NCBI RefSeq assembly: GCF_963678425.1
Contig: NZ_OY782854.1
Coordinates: 310,001 to 374,000, forward strand
Source: an uncultured Bacteroides sp.
GTDB lineage: Bacteria > Bacteroidota > Bacteroidia > Bacteroidales > Bacteroidaceae
DNA: 64,000 nt
Direction of reading: 5' to 3'
The position numbers and the translations under genes are program-made. Under the pieces are notes generated by a model that had not been told where the DNA came from, did not search any database, and saw only the letters and a program-made list of their open reading frames with translations. How positions within the stretch are numbered: the stretch's first letter is position 1; each line of letters starts with the position of its first letter. Positions 26,701-36,050 of this stretch are shown here, in pieces.

Positions 26701-27029
26701 ATAACCTGAAAGAATGGGCTGGTAATTATTGGACAGAAAGTAATCCAAATGCTAAATATCCAAGACTAATTGATGGCTACCGTGATAAGCAATCTACATT
26801 CTGGATGCGAGATGGAGCTACATTGAGTTTACGCACAGTGAATGTATCTTATTCTTTGCCTGCTAAAATGGCTAAATATATTGGAATTGGTCAAACACGT
26901 GTTTTCTTCTCAGGATCAAATTTATTGACTATTATCAATCCGTTTAACTATAAAGATGCAAATATTTCCTCATGGGTTGATTATCCAATGATTCGTACAT
27001 TCAATTTTGGATTAAATCTAAGCTTCTAA
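23730..27029 (+). CDS. SusC/RagA-type TonB-dependent outer-membrane transporter
   Basis: A 1099-residue beta-barrel transporter that imports oligosaccharides across the outer membrane using TonB energy. After a signal region (SVCAAMILFSWFSLVPMPAVA) comes a carboxypeptidase-regulatory-like domain (VTVKGKVVDEKGEAVIGAS, about 50-125). The SusC plug follows from about residue 130 (DEVVVVGYGTVKRANLAGAV, PLYVIDGFIRD, SVSVLKDAQASVYGVRGAGG). The rest is barrel, ending in a terminal phenylalanine (FNFGLNLSF). SusD follows after 12 bases. The pectin enzymes downstream suggest a pectic oligosaccharide substrate. Confidence 0.95.
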   Translation: MDQEKNLNQVHVNKILRKSVCAAMILFSWFSLVPMPAVAARNVMITQESNQRVTVKGKVVDEKGEAVIGASIAIKGTSMGTISDINGQFSLNVPSGATLTITCVGFAAQTMKATDKELLITLKEDSKVLDEVVVVGYGTVKRANLAGAVSSVSMKQLEDIPATNLTSVLGGTMPGVTVGDYSGSPLASSTLKIRINGSWNAEAPLYVIDGFIRDADAFNILDPSEVESVSVLKDAQASVYGVRGAGGVVLVKTKQGKEGKAKVNYSGSYGVSTAAKMPEMMSAYEQATMLNDYYTQQRESGVVVADSKFYSEDELQAFKGLNYDWLDMGWKNSSNTRHTLNVSGGTEKVKYFVGGSYMWQDGNFADLSMSRVGVRMGLDVQLTKNLKSSFSLNFTNKNTSSPLNAQDAEADRMSGTFGQLLRSPRWVPAYINGLPVGNAVDPSSGSHPLYIFDSGSYKRSKAADLTAGASFEYTVPGVKGLKANLSFNYGYSSNQGKQLAKSYKLYNFMTSGTNGHIITDDLLAVTDPNYTKTITNKNRIYQSADNGWDYQLNPSISYNRTFGKHDISALLVYEQSQGGSDGLVAYRDNMIIDNYEVMDGFSKNSQFNSSSMSNSARESYIGRINYSYDGKYFVEAATRYEGSTLFSSANRWGLFPSISLGWRISEEKFFKENVSFMDNLKIRASYGRLGNDKATARAWEYSYQTGNGAYFSGSDISLGLYPKNEGLVDNSATWEKTDSYNLGIDSHFLNYFSFNVDAFYKHTFDILDDRKSEFPQTTGITLTPKTNYGIQNAWGGELELGFQKKLNKDWSVQAKGNIAWATNKVIKKYQDPSSVGTWKDEEGRISGGDTGLQCMGIARTQADVDNYIAYLKSHLSDPNAKISVYEKGEEYFKPGMLMFKDVGRVDKIAKGDGTYVDGAPDGKIDDGDSRIINKYSSAPFNFGLSLGVTWKDFRVDAIFSGSFGNNVFYDKPFYGDGSGSRRGAFLSETSNNLKEWAGNYWTESNPNAKYPRLIDGYRDKQSTFWMRDGATLSLRTVNVSYSLPAKMAKYIGIGQTRVFFSGSNLLTIINPFNYKDANISSWVDYPMIRTFNFGLNLSF

Positions 27030-27041
27030 AAATATATAGAT

Positions 27042-28904
27042 ATGAAAACTATAAATAAAATAATAGTAAGTGCGATAGTAGCTCCTTTGTTTTGCAGCTG
27101 TAGTGATTTGCTAGACGTTAAAGATAATTCAGCAATAAATGCTGCAATATGGGATAGCGAACAATCGGCTACTCTCTATCTGAACTATACTTATGCTCAA
27201 TGTCTTCCATCATTTGGGGGAGATCCGGTCTGCAATTCAGGTCTTGCCAGCTTATCAGATGAAACTGTGGGAATGCCTAATATGTTGCTTGGTACTATGA
27301 GTACAGATGATACGGATGGAACTTTTTCTTCAACCACTTATCAGGCTATTCGTTATATTAATATCGCTTTAGAGTCTATGAAGGGTTCAAAAATGTCTCA
27401 GGAATCTCAAAATAAGATTCTGGGGCAACTCTATTTCTTTAGAGCATGGCAACATTGGAAAATGGTGAATCTTTATGGTGGAGTTCCTTATATAACTAAT
27501 GTTGCAGATTTTGGTAGTGACTCAACTGCAATTAATAAAGCCCGGAATAAGACTTCAGAATGTATTGCTTATCTTAAAGAAGATTTGAATAAGGCTATAA
27601 GTATGCTTCCTTCAACTTGGCCTTCCAGTGATTATGGACGAATTACCCGTGGAGCAGCGGCAGCTTTTCTGGGAAGAATACTCATGTTCTATGCAAGTCC
27701 TCAGTTTAATCCTAATAATGATAAGACTCGCTGGACTGAAGCTTACGAGGCCAATCTGAAAGCTAAGCAAATTTGTACTGAAGATGGATATAGATTGATA
27801 GACATAAGTGTACCTTCTAGCCCTTATTCTCCAGTTTCAAAAGACTTCAATAAAATATTTGCTCTGTCTTCTGAGGGTATTGCAAATACTGAAGCGGTGA
27901 TGGTTCGTTGTTATAGTGCAGTTTCTTCTCATGGTTATGAAGCTTCTGTCCGTCCGGTTGATCAAACAGGAAAAACAACAGCTCCTTCTAATCAACCATC
28001 TTGGGATCTGGTAAAAGCATTTCCTATGAGTGATGGACGTTTAACTTCAGATCCTGGATCAAGCTGGGATAGCACTTATTTCTACAAAAACAGAGATCCT
28101 CGTTTCTATGCTACCGTAGCTTATAATGGTTGCTACTGGCCTCTTGGTGGCTCATCAGCTCGTCGTCAATGGACTTATAAAGGAGGAGAACCTGTAGTTG
28201 TAACTGCCGGTACTATGTCTCAAACTGGTTTCTATTGCCGTAAAATGGTGGATCCTACTGCATCAAAGACGGATGCTGCAGACCAGATAAACAAGACTGA
28301 AACAAACTGGATAGAGATTCGTTATGCAGAGGTGCTGCTTAACTTGGCTGAATGTGCTTTTGAGACAGGACATCCAGATGAAGGATACGAGCAATTAGTT
28401 GCAATTAGAAAAAGAGCAGGTCTTGAACCGGGTGCTGATGGCTTTTACGGATTGAAATCTAATCCATCTATTACTCCGATTGAATTAGTTATGAACGAAC
28501 GTCGGATTGAGTTTGCATTTGAGGGTAAGCGTTTTTGGGATCTTCGTCGTCGTAATATGTTCTCAGGTCAACTGGGATCATATACGAGAAAACTAAATGG
28601 TTGGTTAAAAGCTGGTTCTCAGATGGAATTTAAGATGAAGAATCCTAGTGCATCTGCATTAACTCAGTTCGCAGCCATTCGTGATACGATGAATATTGAT
28701 TTGATTTATAAAAATTATGTAAAGATGGCTCCGAGAGCTGCAGGCTCACAAGCGAAAGTTATAAATTATTTGTATGCACCGCAACCTGGTGATAATGCAA
28801 GAAGTTATAACTTCTTGGATGTTCCTTTGACTATTATAAATAGATGTCCTTCTGTTGAACAAACACTGGGATGGTCTGGTGGTAAATTTAATCCTTTGGA
28901 TTAA
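27042..28904 (+). CDS. SusD/RagB-type surface glycan-binding lipoprotein
   Basis: The partner lid of the preceding SusC. A lipoprotein signal (IVSAIVAPLFCSCSDLLDV) places it on the outer membrane. The 620-residue body shows SusD features: helical repeats (YFFRAWQHWKMVNLYGGVPY, RGAAAAFLGRILMFYASPQF) and the RagB/SusD C-terminal part (ELVMNERRIEFAFEGKRFWDLRRRN). It would capture pectic oligosaccharides and pass them to SusC. A hairpin just downstream may reduce transcription of the enzyme genes relative to the transporter pair. Confidence 0.94.
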   Translation: MKTINKIIVSAIVAPLFCSCSDLLDVKDNSAINAAIWDSEQSATLYLNYTYAQCLPSFGGDPVCNSGLASLSDETVGMPNMLLGTMSTDDTDGTFSSTTYQAIRYINIALESMKGSKMSQESQNKILGQLYFFRAWQHWKMVNLYGGVPYITNVADFGSDSTAINKARNKTSECIAYLKEDLNKAISMLPSTWPSSDYGRITRGAAAAFLGRILMFYASPQFNPNNDKTRWTEAYEANLKAKQICTEDGYRLIDISVPSSPYSPVSKDFNKIFALSSEGIANTEAVMVRCYSAVSSHGYEASVRPVDQTGKTTAPSNQPSWDLVKAFPMSDGRLTSDPGSSWDSTYFYKNRDPRFYATVAYNGCYWPLGGSSARRQWTYKGGEPVVVTAGTMSQTGFYCRKMVDPTASKTDAADQINKTETNWIEIRYAEVLLNLAECAFETGHPDEGYEQLVAIRKRAGLEPGADGFYGLKSNPSITPIELVMNERRIEFAFEGKRFWDLRRRNMFSGQLGSYTRKLNGWLKAGSQMEFKMKNPSASALTQFAAIRDTMNIDLIYKNYVKMAPRAAGSQAKVINYLYAPQPGDNARSYNFLDVPLTIINRCPSVEQTLGWSGGKFNPLD

Positions 28905-28916
28905 TTCTCTATAACT

Positions 28917-28955
28917 CTTTAGCAGAGCATAAGAATGCTCTGCTAAAGTTCTTTT
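28917..28955 (+). terminator. Hairpin after susD, likely partial terminator
   Basis: Perfect 14-base arms (28917-28930 and 28935-28948, CTTTAGCAGAGCAT and complement) with a 4-base loop, then TTCTTTT. It lies between susD and the pectinesterase, a position where partial termination would favour transporter expression. Confidence 0.8.
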
Positions 28956-28973
28956 ACCTTTAAATTAATTAGT

Positions 28974-30440
28974 ATGAATAACAAATTTTACATAATTACT
29001 TTCTGTCTGCTGTGTTTAAGTCTATTAACTTTTGCGCAGCCTTTTCGTTTTATAGTGGGCAAAGATGGAAGTGGTACACACACAACAATACAGAGTGCAA
29101 TAAATGATTGTCCGAATAATGTACGAAGTCTTATCTTTGTTAAGAATGGAACTTATGAAGAAAAGGTTACTATTGGCACAAAAACATCAAAATCTTTGAA
29201 GCTGATTAGTCTGATAGGTGAGAGCTCTGACGGAGTTATTATAACTTCTCATGACGCACTTGGAAATGGCTCAATTGATGTTTATGGTGCAACAACCTTT
29301 GCTATTTATGCGAATGACTTTTATGCTGAGAATATCACTTTTCAAAATGCAGCTGGTGATAAAGGACAGGCTTTGGCATTAGATACAGAAGAAGACCGGC
29401 AGACTTTTAAAAACTGTCGATTACTGGGATATCAGGATACTTACCGTTCCAAGAAGGGAAGGAGATATTATTTCAAAGATTGTTTTATTCAAGGGGCTAC
29501 TGATTTTGTATATGGTGGTGGAACTGTGTTTTTTGATGATTGCACCATTAACTGTGTTAAGGGTGGAGGTTATGTTTCTGCTCCTGAAGATATAACATAT
29601 TATGAAAAAACAACCTCTGGAAAGACTCTTCGTTATGGTTTTATTTTTAGAAATTGTAAAATAACAGCAGATGCAGATGTCGCTGATAACTCTTATTATT
29701 TAGGCAGACCTTGGAATATGGAGTGTGGCTCTATCTATTTGAATTGTCGTTTGGGTAAACATATTAAGCCAGAGGGATGGTCTGTCTGGAGCGGCACAAA
29801 CCATCTAACAGCTTGTTTTGCAGAATATAACAGTGTGGATCTGGAAGGATTACCTGTTGATGTTTCAAACAGAGTTGGCTGGAGTCTTCAATTATCTCAA
29901 GATGATGTAGATACTTATTTAGGAATGGATCATGTTTATTCCAAAATCAATCCAACAACTCCTTATAATCCGGTGGCAACATGTGTTGCTCCTTCTGCAC
30001 CAACTGGATTTATCCGGGATGGAAATTCAATATCCTGGGGATCAGTCGATGGGGTTGCCGGATATCTGATTTTACGAAATGGACTATTCTTGGCTACAAC
30101 TTCTGAAACTTCTTATTTAGATGGAACTGCTCAACCTAACGAAAGCTATACTTATGCTGTAAAGGCTGTGGGTCTTAATGGAAATCTGAGTGCTGCAGCA
30201 TCCATAGCAAGTTCCATAAAATTTGCACAAACAGAAAAACCATATGCATTTATTAGTGATGGCGAAATTGAAATTTCTATTCCGGTAGATGTGACTTTAA
30301 CATCTCTTGGTGGGGCTTTATTATCCTCAAAAAAGGAGTGCACTTCTTTACCTATCGGTCAATTGAATGCTGGAACTTATATATTGCAGATGGTTGATAA
30401 AACCGGAGTAATCTATACTCAGAAAATACAGATAAAGTAA
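28974..30440 (+). CDS. Pectin methylesterase, family CE8, with C-terminal FN3 and sorting-like domains
   Basis: This exported enzyme removes methyl esters from homogalacturonan, giving pectate and methanol. The signal peptide ends near TFAQ (residue 22). The CE8 beta-helix (about 25-325) keeps the catalytic set Asp155 (GYQDTYR), Asp177 (GATDFVYG) and Arg245 (YLGRPWN). A fibronectin-like domain (335-415, PTGFIRDGNSISWGSVDGVAGYLILRNG) and a short sorting-domain-like tail (LTSLGGALLSS...AGTYILQMVDKTGVIYTQKIQIK) follow. Acting before the pectate lyases next to it makes sense, as these prefer de-esterified chains. Confidence 0.93.
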   Translation: MNNKFYIITFCLLCLSLLTFAQPFRFIVGKDGSGTHTTIQSAINDCPNNVRSLIFVKNGTYEEKVTIGTKTSKSLKLISLIGESSDGVIITSHDALGNGSIDVYGATTFAIYANDFYAENITFQNAAGDKGQALALDTEEDRQTFKNCRLLGYQDTYRSKKGRRYYFKDCFIQGATDFVYGGGTVFFDDCTINCVKGGGYVSAPEDITYYEKTTSGKTLRYGFIFRNCKITADADVADNSYYLGRPWNMECGSIYLNCRLGKHIKPEGWSVWSGTNHLTACFAEYNSVDLEGLPVDVSNRVGWSLQLSQDDVDTYLGMDHVYSKINPTTPYNPVATCVAPSAPTGFIRDGNSISWGSVDGVAGYLILRNGLFLATTSETSYLDGTAQPNESYTYAVKAVGLNGNLSAAASIASSIKFAQTEKPYAFISDGEIEISIPVDVTLTSLGGALLSSKKECTSLPIGQLNAGTYILQMVDKTGVIYTQKIQIK

Positions 30441-30459
30441 CTTTTATAAAATATATATC

Positions 30460-32202
30460 ATGAAATTATTACATTCTGTTCTTTGTTCCGGGCTTTTGCT
30501 TGCTACCGTTTTTGTTCCGGCTCAAGTGTCAGCTCAAACTTTGGCCTTCCCTACAGCGGAAGGATTTGGTAAATATGCAACCGGTGGACGTGGCGGTGAG
30601 GTCGTAGAAGTAACTAATCTTGATGATAGTGGAGAGGGATCCTTACGGTGGGCTCTTTCACAATATCCAACTACCCCTTTTACTGTTGTGTTTCGCGTTT
30701 CCGGTGTGATAAAACTGGCATCTGATATCCGATGCAACCGTAATGGCCTGACAATAGCTGGACAAACAGCTCCGGGGGATGGTATTTGTATTCGTGGTGC
30801 CAAACTTAATTTGGGAGGATCAAAGAATTTAGTTATTCGTCATATGCGTTCCCGTATTGGTGGAAAGACTGACGAAGGAGTCTTTATTCCGGGTGGCTCG
30901 ATAGACATAGAAAATGCTTCCGATTTTATTATTGACCATTGCACGTTTGGTTGGTCAGCGGAAGAGAATATGACTATTTATGATAATAAAAGAACAACTA
31001 TTCAGTGGTGTTTGGTACATGAAGGTTTGTATACTTCCGGCCATTCCAAGGGGGAACGAAGCTATGCTAGTCAGTGGGGAGGTCAGTTCTCTACTTACCA
31101 TCATAATTTGTTAGCACACAATAATAACCGTACTCCTCGCTTTAATGGAGCTAGAGGAAGTAATGATGTAAGAGTTCTTACTGATTATGTGAACAATGTA
31201 AATTATAACTGGGGTAAGCCCAATTCCTGTTATGGTGGTGATATAAATAATAATACATATAACCACATTAATATGGTGGGTAATTATTATAAACCGGGAC
31301 CAGCAAGACCTATTGGCAACCAATCTTATTTTGTTCAGGCCTCTTATGGAGGCACATCAAAGGTGGCTAATTGGTATTTAGCCGGGAATGTGATGGAAGG
31401 AAATGCTGCTATGACTGCTGACAATAATACGGGGGTTGATCTTAGTCCTAATCCAGCTACAAGCAGAGATACAATGATTGTGAGCACTCCTTTTTTTATC
31501 AATCCTGTTTATTCTGTAAATACAGAAACAGCTCAAAAGGCATATGAAAGTGTATTGGCTGGAGCAGGAGCTTTTCCTCGCGATGTGGTTGATTTACGAA
31601 TTATAGACGAAACACGTAATGGAACAGCTTCAGGTAAAGGAACTGTAGAAAAATATCCTTCTTCTATATCAGGAACTGATACTACTTGGGTATCTAACCA
31701 TTATTATGGATTACAATTAGGAATAATTGATGCACCATCTGCTGTGGGAGGTTATCCTTCATACAATACCAGTAACACAATTACCGATAATGATCACGAT
31801 GGTATGGATGATGCCTGGGAAATTGCAAATGGTTTTGATCCGACAAACAAAGACGACAGGAATGTTCGTATGTTGAGTGGCTACACTGCATTGGAGGTAT
31901 ATCTGAATAGTCTGGTTGGTGAAAGCATACCTTTAGAAATAGATCACACTGGCATCTCTAATCAGTTTGTTAGTGATAAGATATCTGTTTATCCAAGTCC
32001 TGCTATTGACAAATTGTATATTGGAACAGAACATCGTTTGGTTTCTGGTGATATATTTGGAACCGACGGTTGTTTAATTAAAAAAGTTATTTTTAATAAT
32101 GTTGCTATTGCCGATGTTGCCGATTTACATTCGGGAAATTATATTCTTGTTTTAACTACAGCTGACAAGCAAAAAGCAACCGTGCGATTTTTAAAGAAAT
32201 AA
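30460..32202 (+). CDS. Pectate lyase, PL1-like, with calcium-repeat and sorting-like tail
   Basis: This exported 580-residue protein should cut de-esterified homogalacturonan by beta-elimination. The signal peptide ends at QVSAQ (residue 26). The parallel beta-helix shows the family start FPTAEGFGKYATGGRGGEVV, then VVFRVSGVIKL, NGLTIAGQTAPGDGICIRG, IDHCTFGWSAEENM and FNGARGSNDVR. A thrombospondin-3-like calcium motif (DNDHDGMDDAWEIANGFDP, about 445-470) and a sorting-domain-like end (KISVYPSPAIDKLYIG ... SGNYILVLTTADK) complete it. It lies 19 bases after the pectinesterase. Confidence 0.88.
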   Translation: MKLLHSVLCSGLLLATVFVPAQVSAQTLAFPTAEGFGKYATGGRGGEVVEVTNLDDSGEGSLRWALSQYPTTPFTVVFRVSGVIKLASDIRCNRNGLTIAGQTAPGDGICIRGAKLNLGGSKNLVIRHMRSRIGGKTDEGVFIPGGSIDIENASDFIIDHCTFGWSAEENMTIYDNKRTTIQWCLVHEGLYTSGHSKGERSYASQWGGQFSTYHHNLLAHNNNRTPRFNGARGSNDVRVLTDYVNNVNYNWGKPNSCYGGDINNNTYNHINMVGNYYKPGPARPIGNQSYFVQASYGGTSKVANWYLAGNVMEGNAAMTADNNTGVDLSPNPATSRDTMIVSTPFFINPVYSVNTETAQKAYESVLAGAGAFPRDVVDLRIIDETRNGTASGKGTVEKYPSSISGTDTTWVSNHYYGLQLGIIDAPSAVGGYPSYNTSNTITDNDHDGMDDAWEIANGFDPTNKDDRNVRMLSGYTALEVYLNSLVGESIPLEIDHTGISNQFVSDKISVYPSPAIDKLYIGTEHRLVSGDIFGTDGCLIKKVIFNNVAIADVADLHSGNYILVLTTADKQKATVRFLKK

Positions 32203-32296
32203 AATTTTATTTTTCTTTTAAAAGAGTGAGTACAAAATTAATCTGGATAAGTCCTTTAATATGATAGAGTCTATTATTAATTTTAAATATATTATT

Positions 32297-33421
32297 ATGA
32301 GAATGACATTTACTAAACCTATTTTAGCAGTCGCCTTAATTGCTGCAGGTTTGCAACCGGCTATGGGGCAATGTGCTGCATCTAAAGATGGAACAATAGG
32401 ATGGAGTACCCCAACCTTTGCAAAGATGATTGATGTGGACATGACTGCATTGGAAAATACATTTATTGGTACGGATGGCTCTCAACAAGCTGATGGTAGC
32501 GATACCTTTAGTGATGATCGCCTTGGCGAAGTTTACAAAACAGGAACATTATTAACTCCAATCTATGGAATAGATGGAAATCCAAATGGAGTGAAATGGC
32601 CTATTCAATATTATAATGCAGCGTTTGCACCTACTCAGGTAACTAGCGCATTAGCTAAGATGGCAACTAATCCTAATAGCGTTTCTAAATATGGAGACCC
32701 TTGCTGGGATAATAGTTATGTGATATCCGGGCATACATATAAACCTGAAAAACCTGGATTTATTGAATTCTGTAAACGTGGCGCTTTAGCTTCGGCTCCA
32801 GGTGTCAGCAGACAAGGTTATATAGTTATCCCTCATATTCCTCATGTTGAAGTACTTCAATGGTATTTCTCTTCTACTAGCTGGTTACGTGGAATGAAAG
32901 TTGATATTAAATACGGAGATGGTGATTGGGAACCTTTACGTTGGATGCCTACAGCGTTCCAGAAAGGTCCATACACAGGTTTTTCTGAACAAGGATATCA
33001 GCTTGAACAAGTGATCGGAGAAGATGATATTTCATTGAGATTCAAAGTGTGGGATGGTGGTGATGTAACAGATCCAGATACCGGTGAAATCGCAAAGATA
33101 GGTTTAGGTCCTACTCCATTAACAACATCTCAGGTTGTACGTATTCACACAATCAGAATTTTTAGTGATGTCATTCCTACTGAAGCTCCTTCTGTTGGAA
33201 TAGCTCAGAATACTGTTTCTAAGATTTCTATTTATAAATCAGGTAAGGATGTAGTATTGTCATCTGAAGCAGATGTTGATATTTACTCTATAGATGGTAA
33301 GATTGTAAGTTCATCATTGAATACTAAAAAGGTGGATCTCTCCAACTTGTCTTCCGGTATTTATATTGTGAAAGCAAAAGTTGCAGATGGTTCTGTTAGT
33401 AATGTGAAGATAGCATTGTAA
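32297..33421 (+). CDS. Exported protein of unknown function with sorting-like tail
   Basis: About 374 residues from the ATG at 32297; an upstream ATG at 32261 would put 12 residues before the signal peptide (TKPILAVALIAAGLQPAMGQ), so the internal start is preferred. The mature part has no enzyme motif I recognise. It contains a conserved-looking core rich in W and G (VLQWYFSSTSWLRGMKVDIKYG, GDWEPLRWMPT) that may be a beta-sandwich pectin-binding domain. The end (ISIYKSGKDVVLSSEADVD, GIYIVKAKVADGSVSNVKIAL) is a sorting-domain-like module. It lies between two pectate lyase genes and is followed by a terminator. Confidence 0.6.
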   Translation: MRMTFTKPILAVALIAAGLQPAMGQCAASKDGTIGWSTPTFAKMIDVDMTALENTFIGTDGSQQADGSDTFSDDRLGEVYKTGTLLTPIYGIDGNPNGVKWPIQYYNAAFAPTQVTSALAKMATNPNSVSKYGDPCWDNSYVISGHTYKPEKPGFIEFCKRGALASAPGVSRQGYIVIPHIPHVEVLQWYFSSTSWLRGMKVDIKYGDGDWEPLRWMPTAFQKGPYTGFSEQGYQLEQVIGEDDISLRFKVWDGGDVTDPDTGEIAKIGLGPTPLTTSQVVRIHTIRIFSDVIPTEAPSVGIAQNTVSKISIYKSGKDVVLSSEADVDIYSIDGKIVSSSLNTKKVDLSNLSSGIYIVKAKVADGSVSNVKIAL

Positions 33422-33442
33422 GTAATATATTTTTTATATAGG

Positions 33443-33475
33443 AAAGACCGTCTCAATTCAGACGGTCTTTTTTTA
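33443..33475 (+). terminator. Terminator within the pectin locus
   Basis: Perfect 11-base arms AAAGACCGTCT (33443-33453) and complement (33460-33470), then a T-run. It ends the first enzyme segment; the next 180 bases to 33655 show no clear promoter consensus. Confidence 0.85.
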
Positions 33476-33655
33476 TGTTTATTTGCATACTGCTTTTGAG
33501 TACAACAGTATAAACCTTTCGTCTAATATGTATTATAAATAATTTTTTGGATAAATTAATTTATGATAGAAAGGTATTGGGTAAATATGTGTTGATTACA
33601 AATTTAGTCAACGGGTAAAGAGTAAAAAGGTAAAAGAATAGCAATAATTTCAAAA

Positions 33656-35356
33656 ATGAAGCAAACCATGAAAATGAAAACAGTATTAGGAATCTGTACA
33701 GTAATGTTGCTGGCACCGGTTTCTATGTTACATGCACAGTATCCCACTGTGCCAAAAGCTCAACAAGCAAAAGCTGATTCTCTTTTGGATGTTGAAAAGA
33801 GAAGTTCAGAAAAAGCTTTAGAAAAAGCAATGCCAATTATTCAGGCTGAGGCTTTGAACGGACGTCCGTATATTCCTTGGGCAGCGCGCCCAACAGATCT
33901 TCCTCAGGCAAAGATTCCTTCTTTCCCTGGTGCAATGGGAGGTGGTGCTTACAGTTTAGGTGGACGTGGTGGTAAGGTAATTACTGTAACCAGTCTTGCT
34001 GATCGTGGACCTGGTACTTTGCGTGAAGCTTGTGAAACAGGTGGAGCACGTATCGTTGTGTTCAACGTATCCGGAATTATTCATTTGAAAAGTCCGATCA
34101 TTGTTAATGCTCCTTATATAACTATTGCCGGACAAACTGCTCCCGGAGATGGTGTATGTATTGCAGGTGAGTCATTCTGGGTAAATACACACGATGTGGT
34201 GGTTCGTTTTATGCGTTTCCGTCGTGGTGAAACAGATGTTACTCGTCGTGATGATTCTTTTGGAGGTAATCCGGTTGGTAATATAATGATTGACCACTGT
34301 TCTTGCAGTTGGGGATTAGATGAAAATATATCTTTTTATCGTCACATGTTTAGTCCGGGTAAAGGATATAATGACCTGAAATTGCCTACAGTCAATGTAA
34401 CAATCCAAAATACAATCTCAGCACAGTCACTTGATACTTACAACCATGCTTTTGGTAGTACTTTAGGTGGTGAAAACTGTAGCTTTATGCGTAACCTTTG
34501 GGCAAATAATGCCGGACGTAACCCATCAATTGGATGGAACGGAGTGTTCAACTTTACAAATAACGTAATTTATAACTGGGTTCACCGTTCAGTAGATGGT
34601 GGTGACTATACAGCTCTTTATAACATTATAAACAACTATTACAAACCAGGACCATTGACTCCGAAAGATACTCCAATAGGACACCGTATTTTGAAGCCTG
34701 AATCAGGACGTAGTAAATTGGGCTATTTGGTATTTGGACGTGTATATTGCAACGGTAATATTATGGAAGGTAACGAAAAAGTTACTAACAATAACTGGGA
34801 TGGCGGCGTTCAGGTAGAAGAATTACCAGATGCTGGCAAGTATACGGAAGCAATGAAATGGAATGAACCATTCCCTATGCCTCAGTTCCCAATCATGTCT
34901 GCAAAAGAAGCTTATGATTTTGTGTTGGAGAATGTTGGAGCAACGATTCCTAAAAGAGATATTGTAGACGAACATATTATTGAGCAAGTAAAAACCGGAA
35001 AGGTGTTTTATAAAGAAGGTTTGGATCCAAACTCATTCTATCAGTTCAAATACCGTCGTTTGCCTAAAGATTCTTACAAATCAGGTATTATTACAGACGT
35101 AAAACAAGTAGGTGGCTATCCTGAATATAAAGGTAAATCTTACAAAGATAGTGATAATGATGGTATGCCAGATGCATGGGAAAAAGCTAACGGCCTGAAT
35201 CCTAATGATCCATCAGATGCTAATAAAGATTGTACTGGTGATGGATATACTAATATTGAAAAATATATCAATGGTATCAGCACCAAAGATAAAACCGACT
35301 GGACTAACCCAACTAACAATTATGATACGTTGGCTAAGAAAGGTAAATTGATGTAA
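33656..35356 (+). CDS. Pectate lyase-like protein (PL1-like), second paralogue
   Basis: A 566-residue exported beta-helix protein. Signal peptide to about residue 27 (ICTVMLLAPVSMLHAQ); Met5 is an alternative start. Family signatures parallel those of the lyase at 30460: FPGAMGGGAYSLGGRGGKVI, LREACETGGARIVVFNVSG, PYITIAGQTAPGDGVCIAG and MIDHCSCSWGLDENIS. A calcium motif (DSDNDGMPDAWEKANGLNP) lies near the C-terminus, with no sorting-like tail. It has an extra N-terminal helical stretch (KAQQAKADSLLDVEKRSSEKALEKA region). The following DUF3826 gene starts 1 base after the stop, so the two are translationally linked. Confidence 0.88.
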   Translation: MKQTMKMKTVLGICTVMLLAPVSMLHAQYPTVPKAQQAKADSLLDVEKRSSEKALEKAMPIIQAEALNGRPYIPWAARPTDLPQAKIPSFPGAMGGGAYSLGGRGGKVITVTSLADRGPGTLREACETGGARIVVFNVSGIIHLKSPIIVNAPYITIAGQTAPGDGVCIAGESFWVNTHDVVVRFMRFRRGETDVTRRDDSFGGNPVGNIMIDHCSCSWGLDENISFYRHMFSPGKGYNDLKLPTVNVTIQNTISAQSLDTYNHAFGSTLGGENCSFMRNLWANNAGRNPSIGWNGVFNFTNNVIYNWVHRSVDGGDYTALYNIINNYYKPGPLTPKDTPIGHRILKPESGRSKLGYLVFGRVYCNGNIMEGNEKVTNNNWDGGVQVEELPDAGKYTEAMKWNEPFPMPQFPIMSAKEAYDFVLENVGATIPKRDIVDEHIIEQVKTGKVFYKEGLDPNSFYQFKYRRLPKDSYKSGIITDVKQVGGYPEYKGKSYKDSDNDGMPDAWEKANGLNPNDPSDANKDCTGDGYTNIEKYINGISTKDKTDWTNPTNNYDTLAKKGKLM

Positions 35357-35357
35357 T

Positions 35358-36041
35358 ATGAAGGTTTTTCAAAAAAGAATATTTTTACTGACAGCATGTA
35401 TATTCATGCTGTCAGTGTTTTCGGTAAAAGCCATAGATCTGGATTCGCTCAACCGTGACCCCAAATATGTGGAATCTATCGTGAAACGTTCACAGAAAAT
35501 AGTAGACCAACTGAAGCTAAAGGATGCTTCTGCTGCAAAGCAAGTAGTCAAAATCATTTCTAATCGGTACTTTGAGCTAAACGATATCTATACAAAACGA
35601 GATGCTAAAGTGAAGAAAGTGAAAGATTCAGGTGTTACCGGTGATGCAAAAAATGAAGCAGTTAAAGCAGCTAATGATGAAAAAGATGCAGCTCTTTACC
35701 GAACACACTTTGCTTTTCCTGCTAATCTTTCGATTTATCTGAATGAAAAGCAGATTGAAAGTGTAAAAGACGGGATGACTTATAACGTAGTTTCTGTTAC
35801 TTATAATGCTACATTAGATATGATTCCTTCTTTGAAGAAAGACGAGAAGGAGCAAATTTATGCATGGTTGGTTGAAGCTCGGGAATATGCTATCGATGCT
35901 GAAAGCTCAAATAAAAAGCATGAGATGTTTGGAAAATATAAAGGTCGGATTAATAATTATCTTTCTAAAAGAGGATATGATTTGACTAAGGAACGTGAGG
36001 AGTGGGCCAAACGCGTAAAGGCGAGAGGTGGAACACTTTAA
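35358..36041 (+). CDS. DUF3826-family exported protein
   Basis: A 227-residue exported protein with signal peptide (RIFLLTACIFMLSVFSVKA). The mature part is mostly helical and charged: VKRSQKIVDQLKLKDASAAK, VKIISNRYFELNDIY, and a C-terminal YAIDAESSNKKHEMFGKYKGRINNYLSKRGYD. The pattern fits the DUF3826 family, repeatedly found beside pectate lyase genes in Bacteroidota. The 1-base gap to the lyase supports a partner role, perhaps assisting folding or activity. No catalytic residues are evident. Confidence 0.7.
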   Translation: MKVFQKRIFLLTACIFMLSVFSVKAIDLDSLNRDPKYVESIVKRSQKIVDQLKLKDASAAKQVVKIISNRYFELNDIYTKRDAKVKKVKDSGVTGDAKNEAVKAANDEKDAALYRTHFAFPANLSIYLNEKQIESVKDGMTYNVVSVTYNATLDMIPSLKKDEKEQIYAWLVEAREYAIDAESSNKKHEMFGKYKGRINNYLSKRGYDLTKEREEWAKRVKARGGTL

Positions 36042-36050
36042 AATTTTCCG

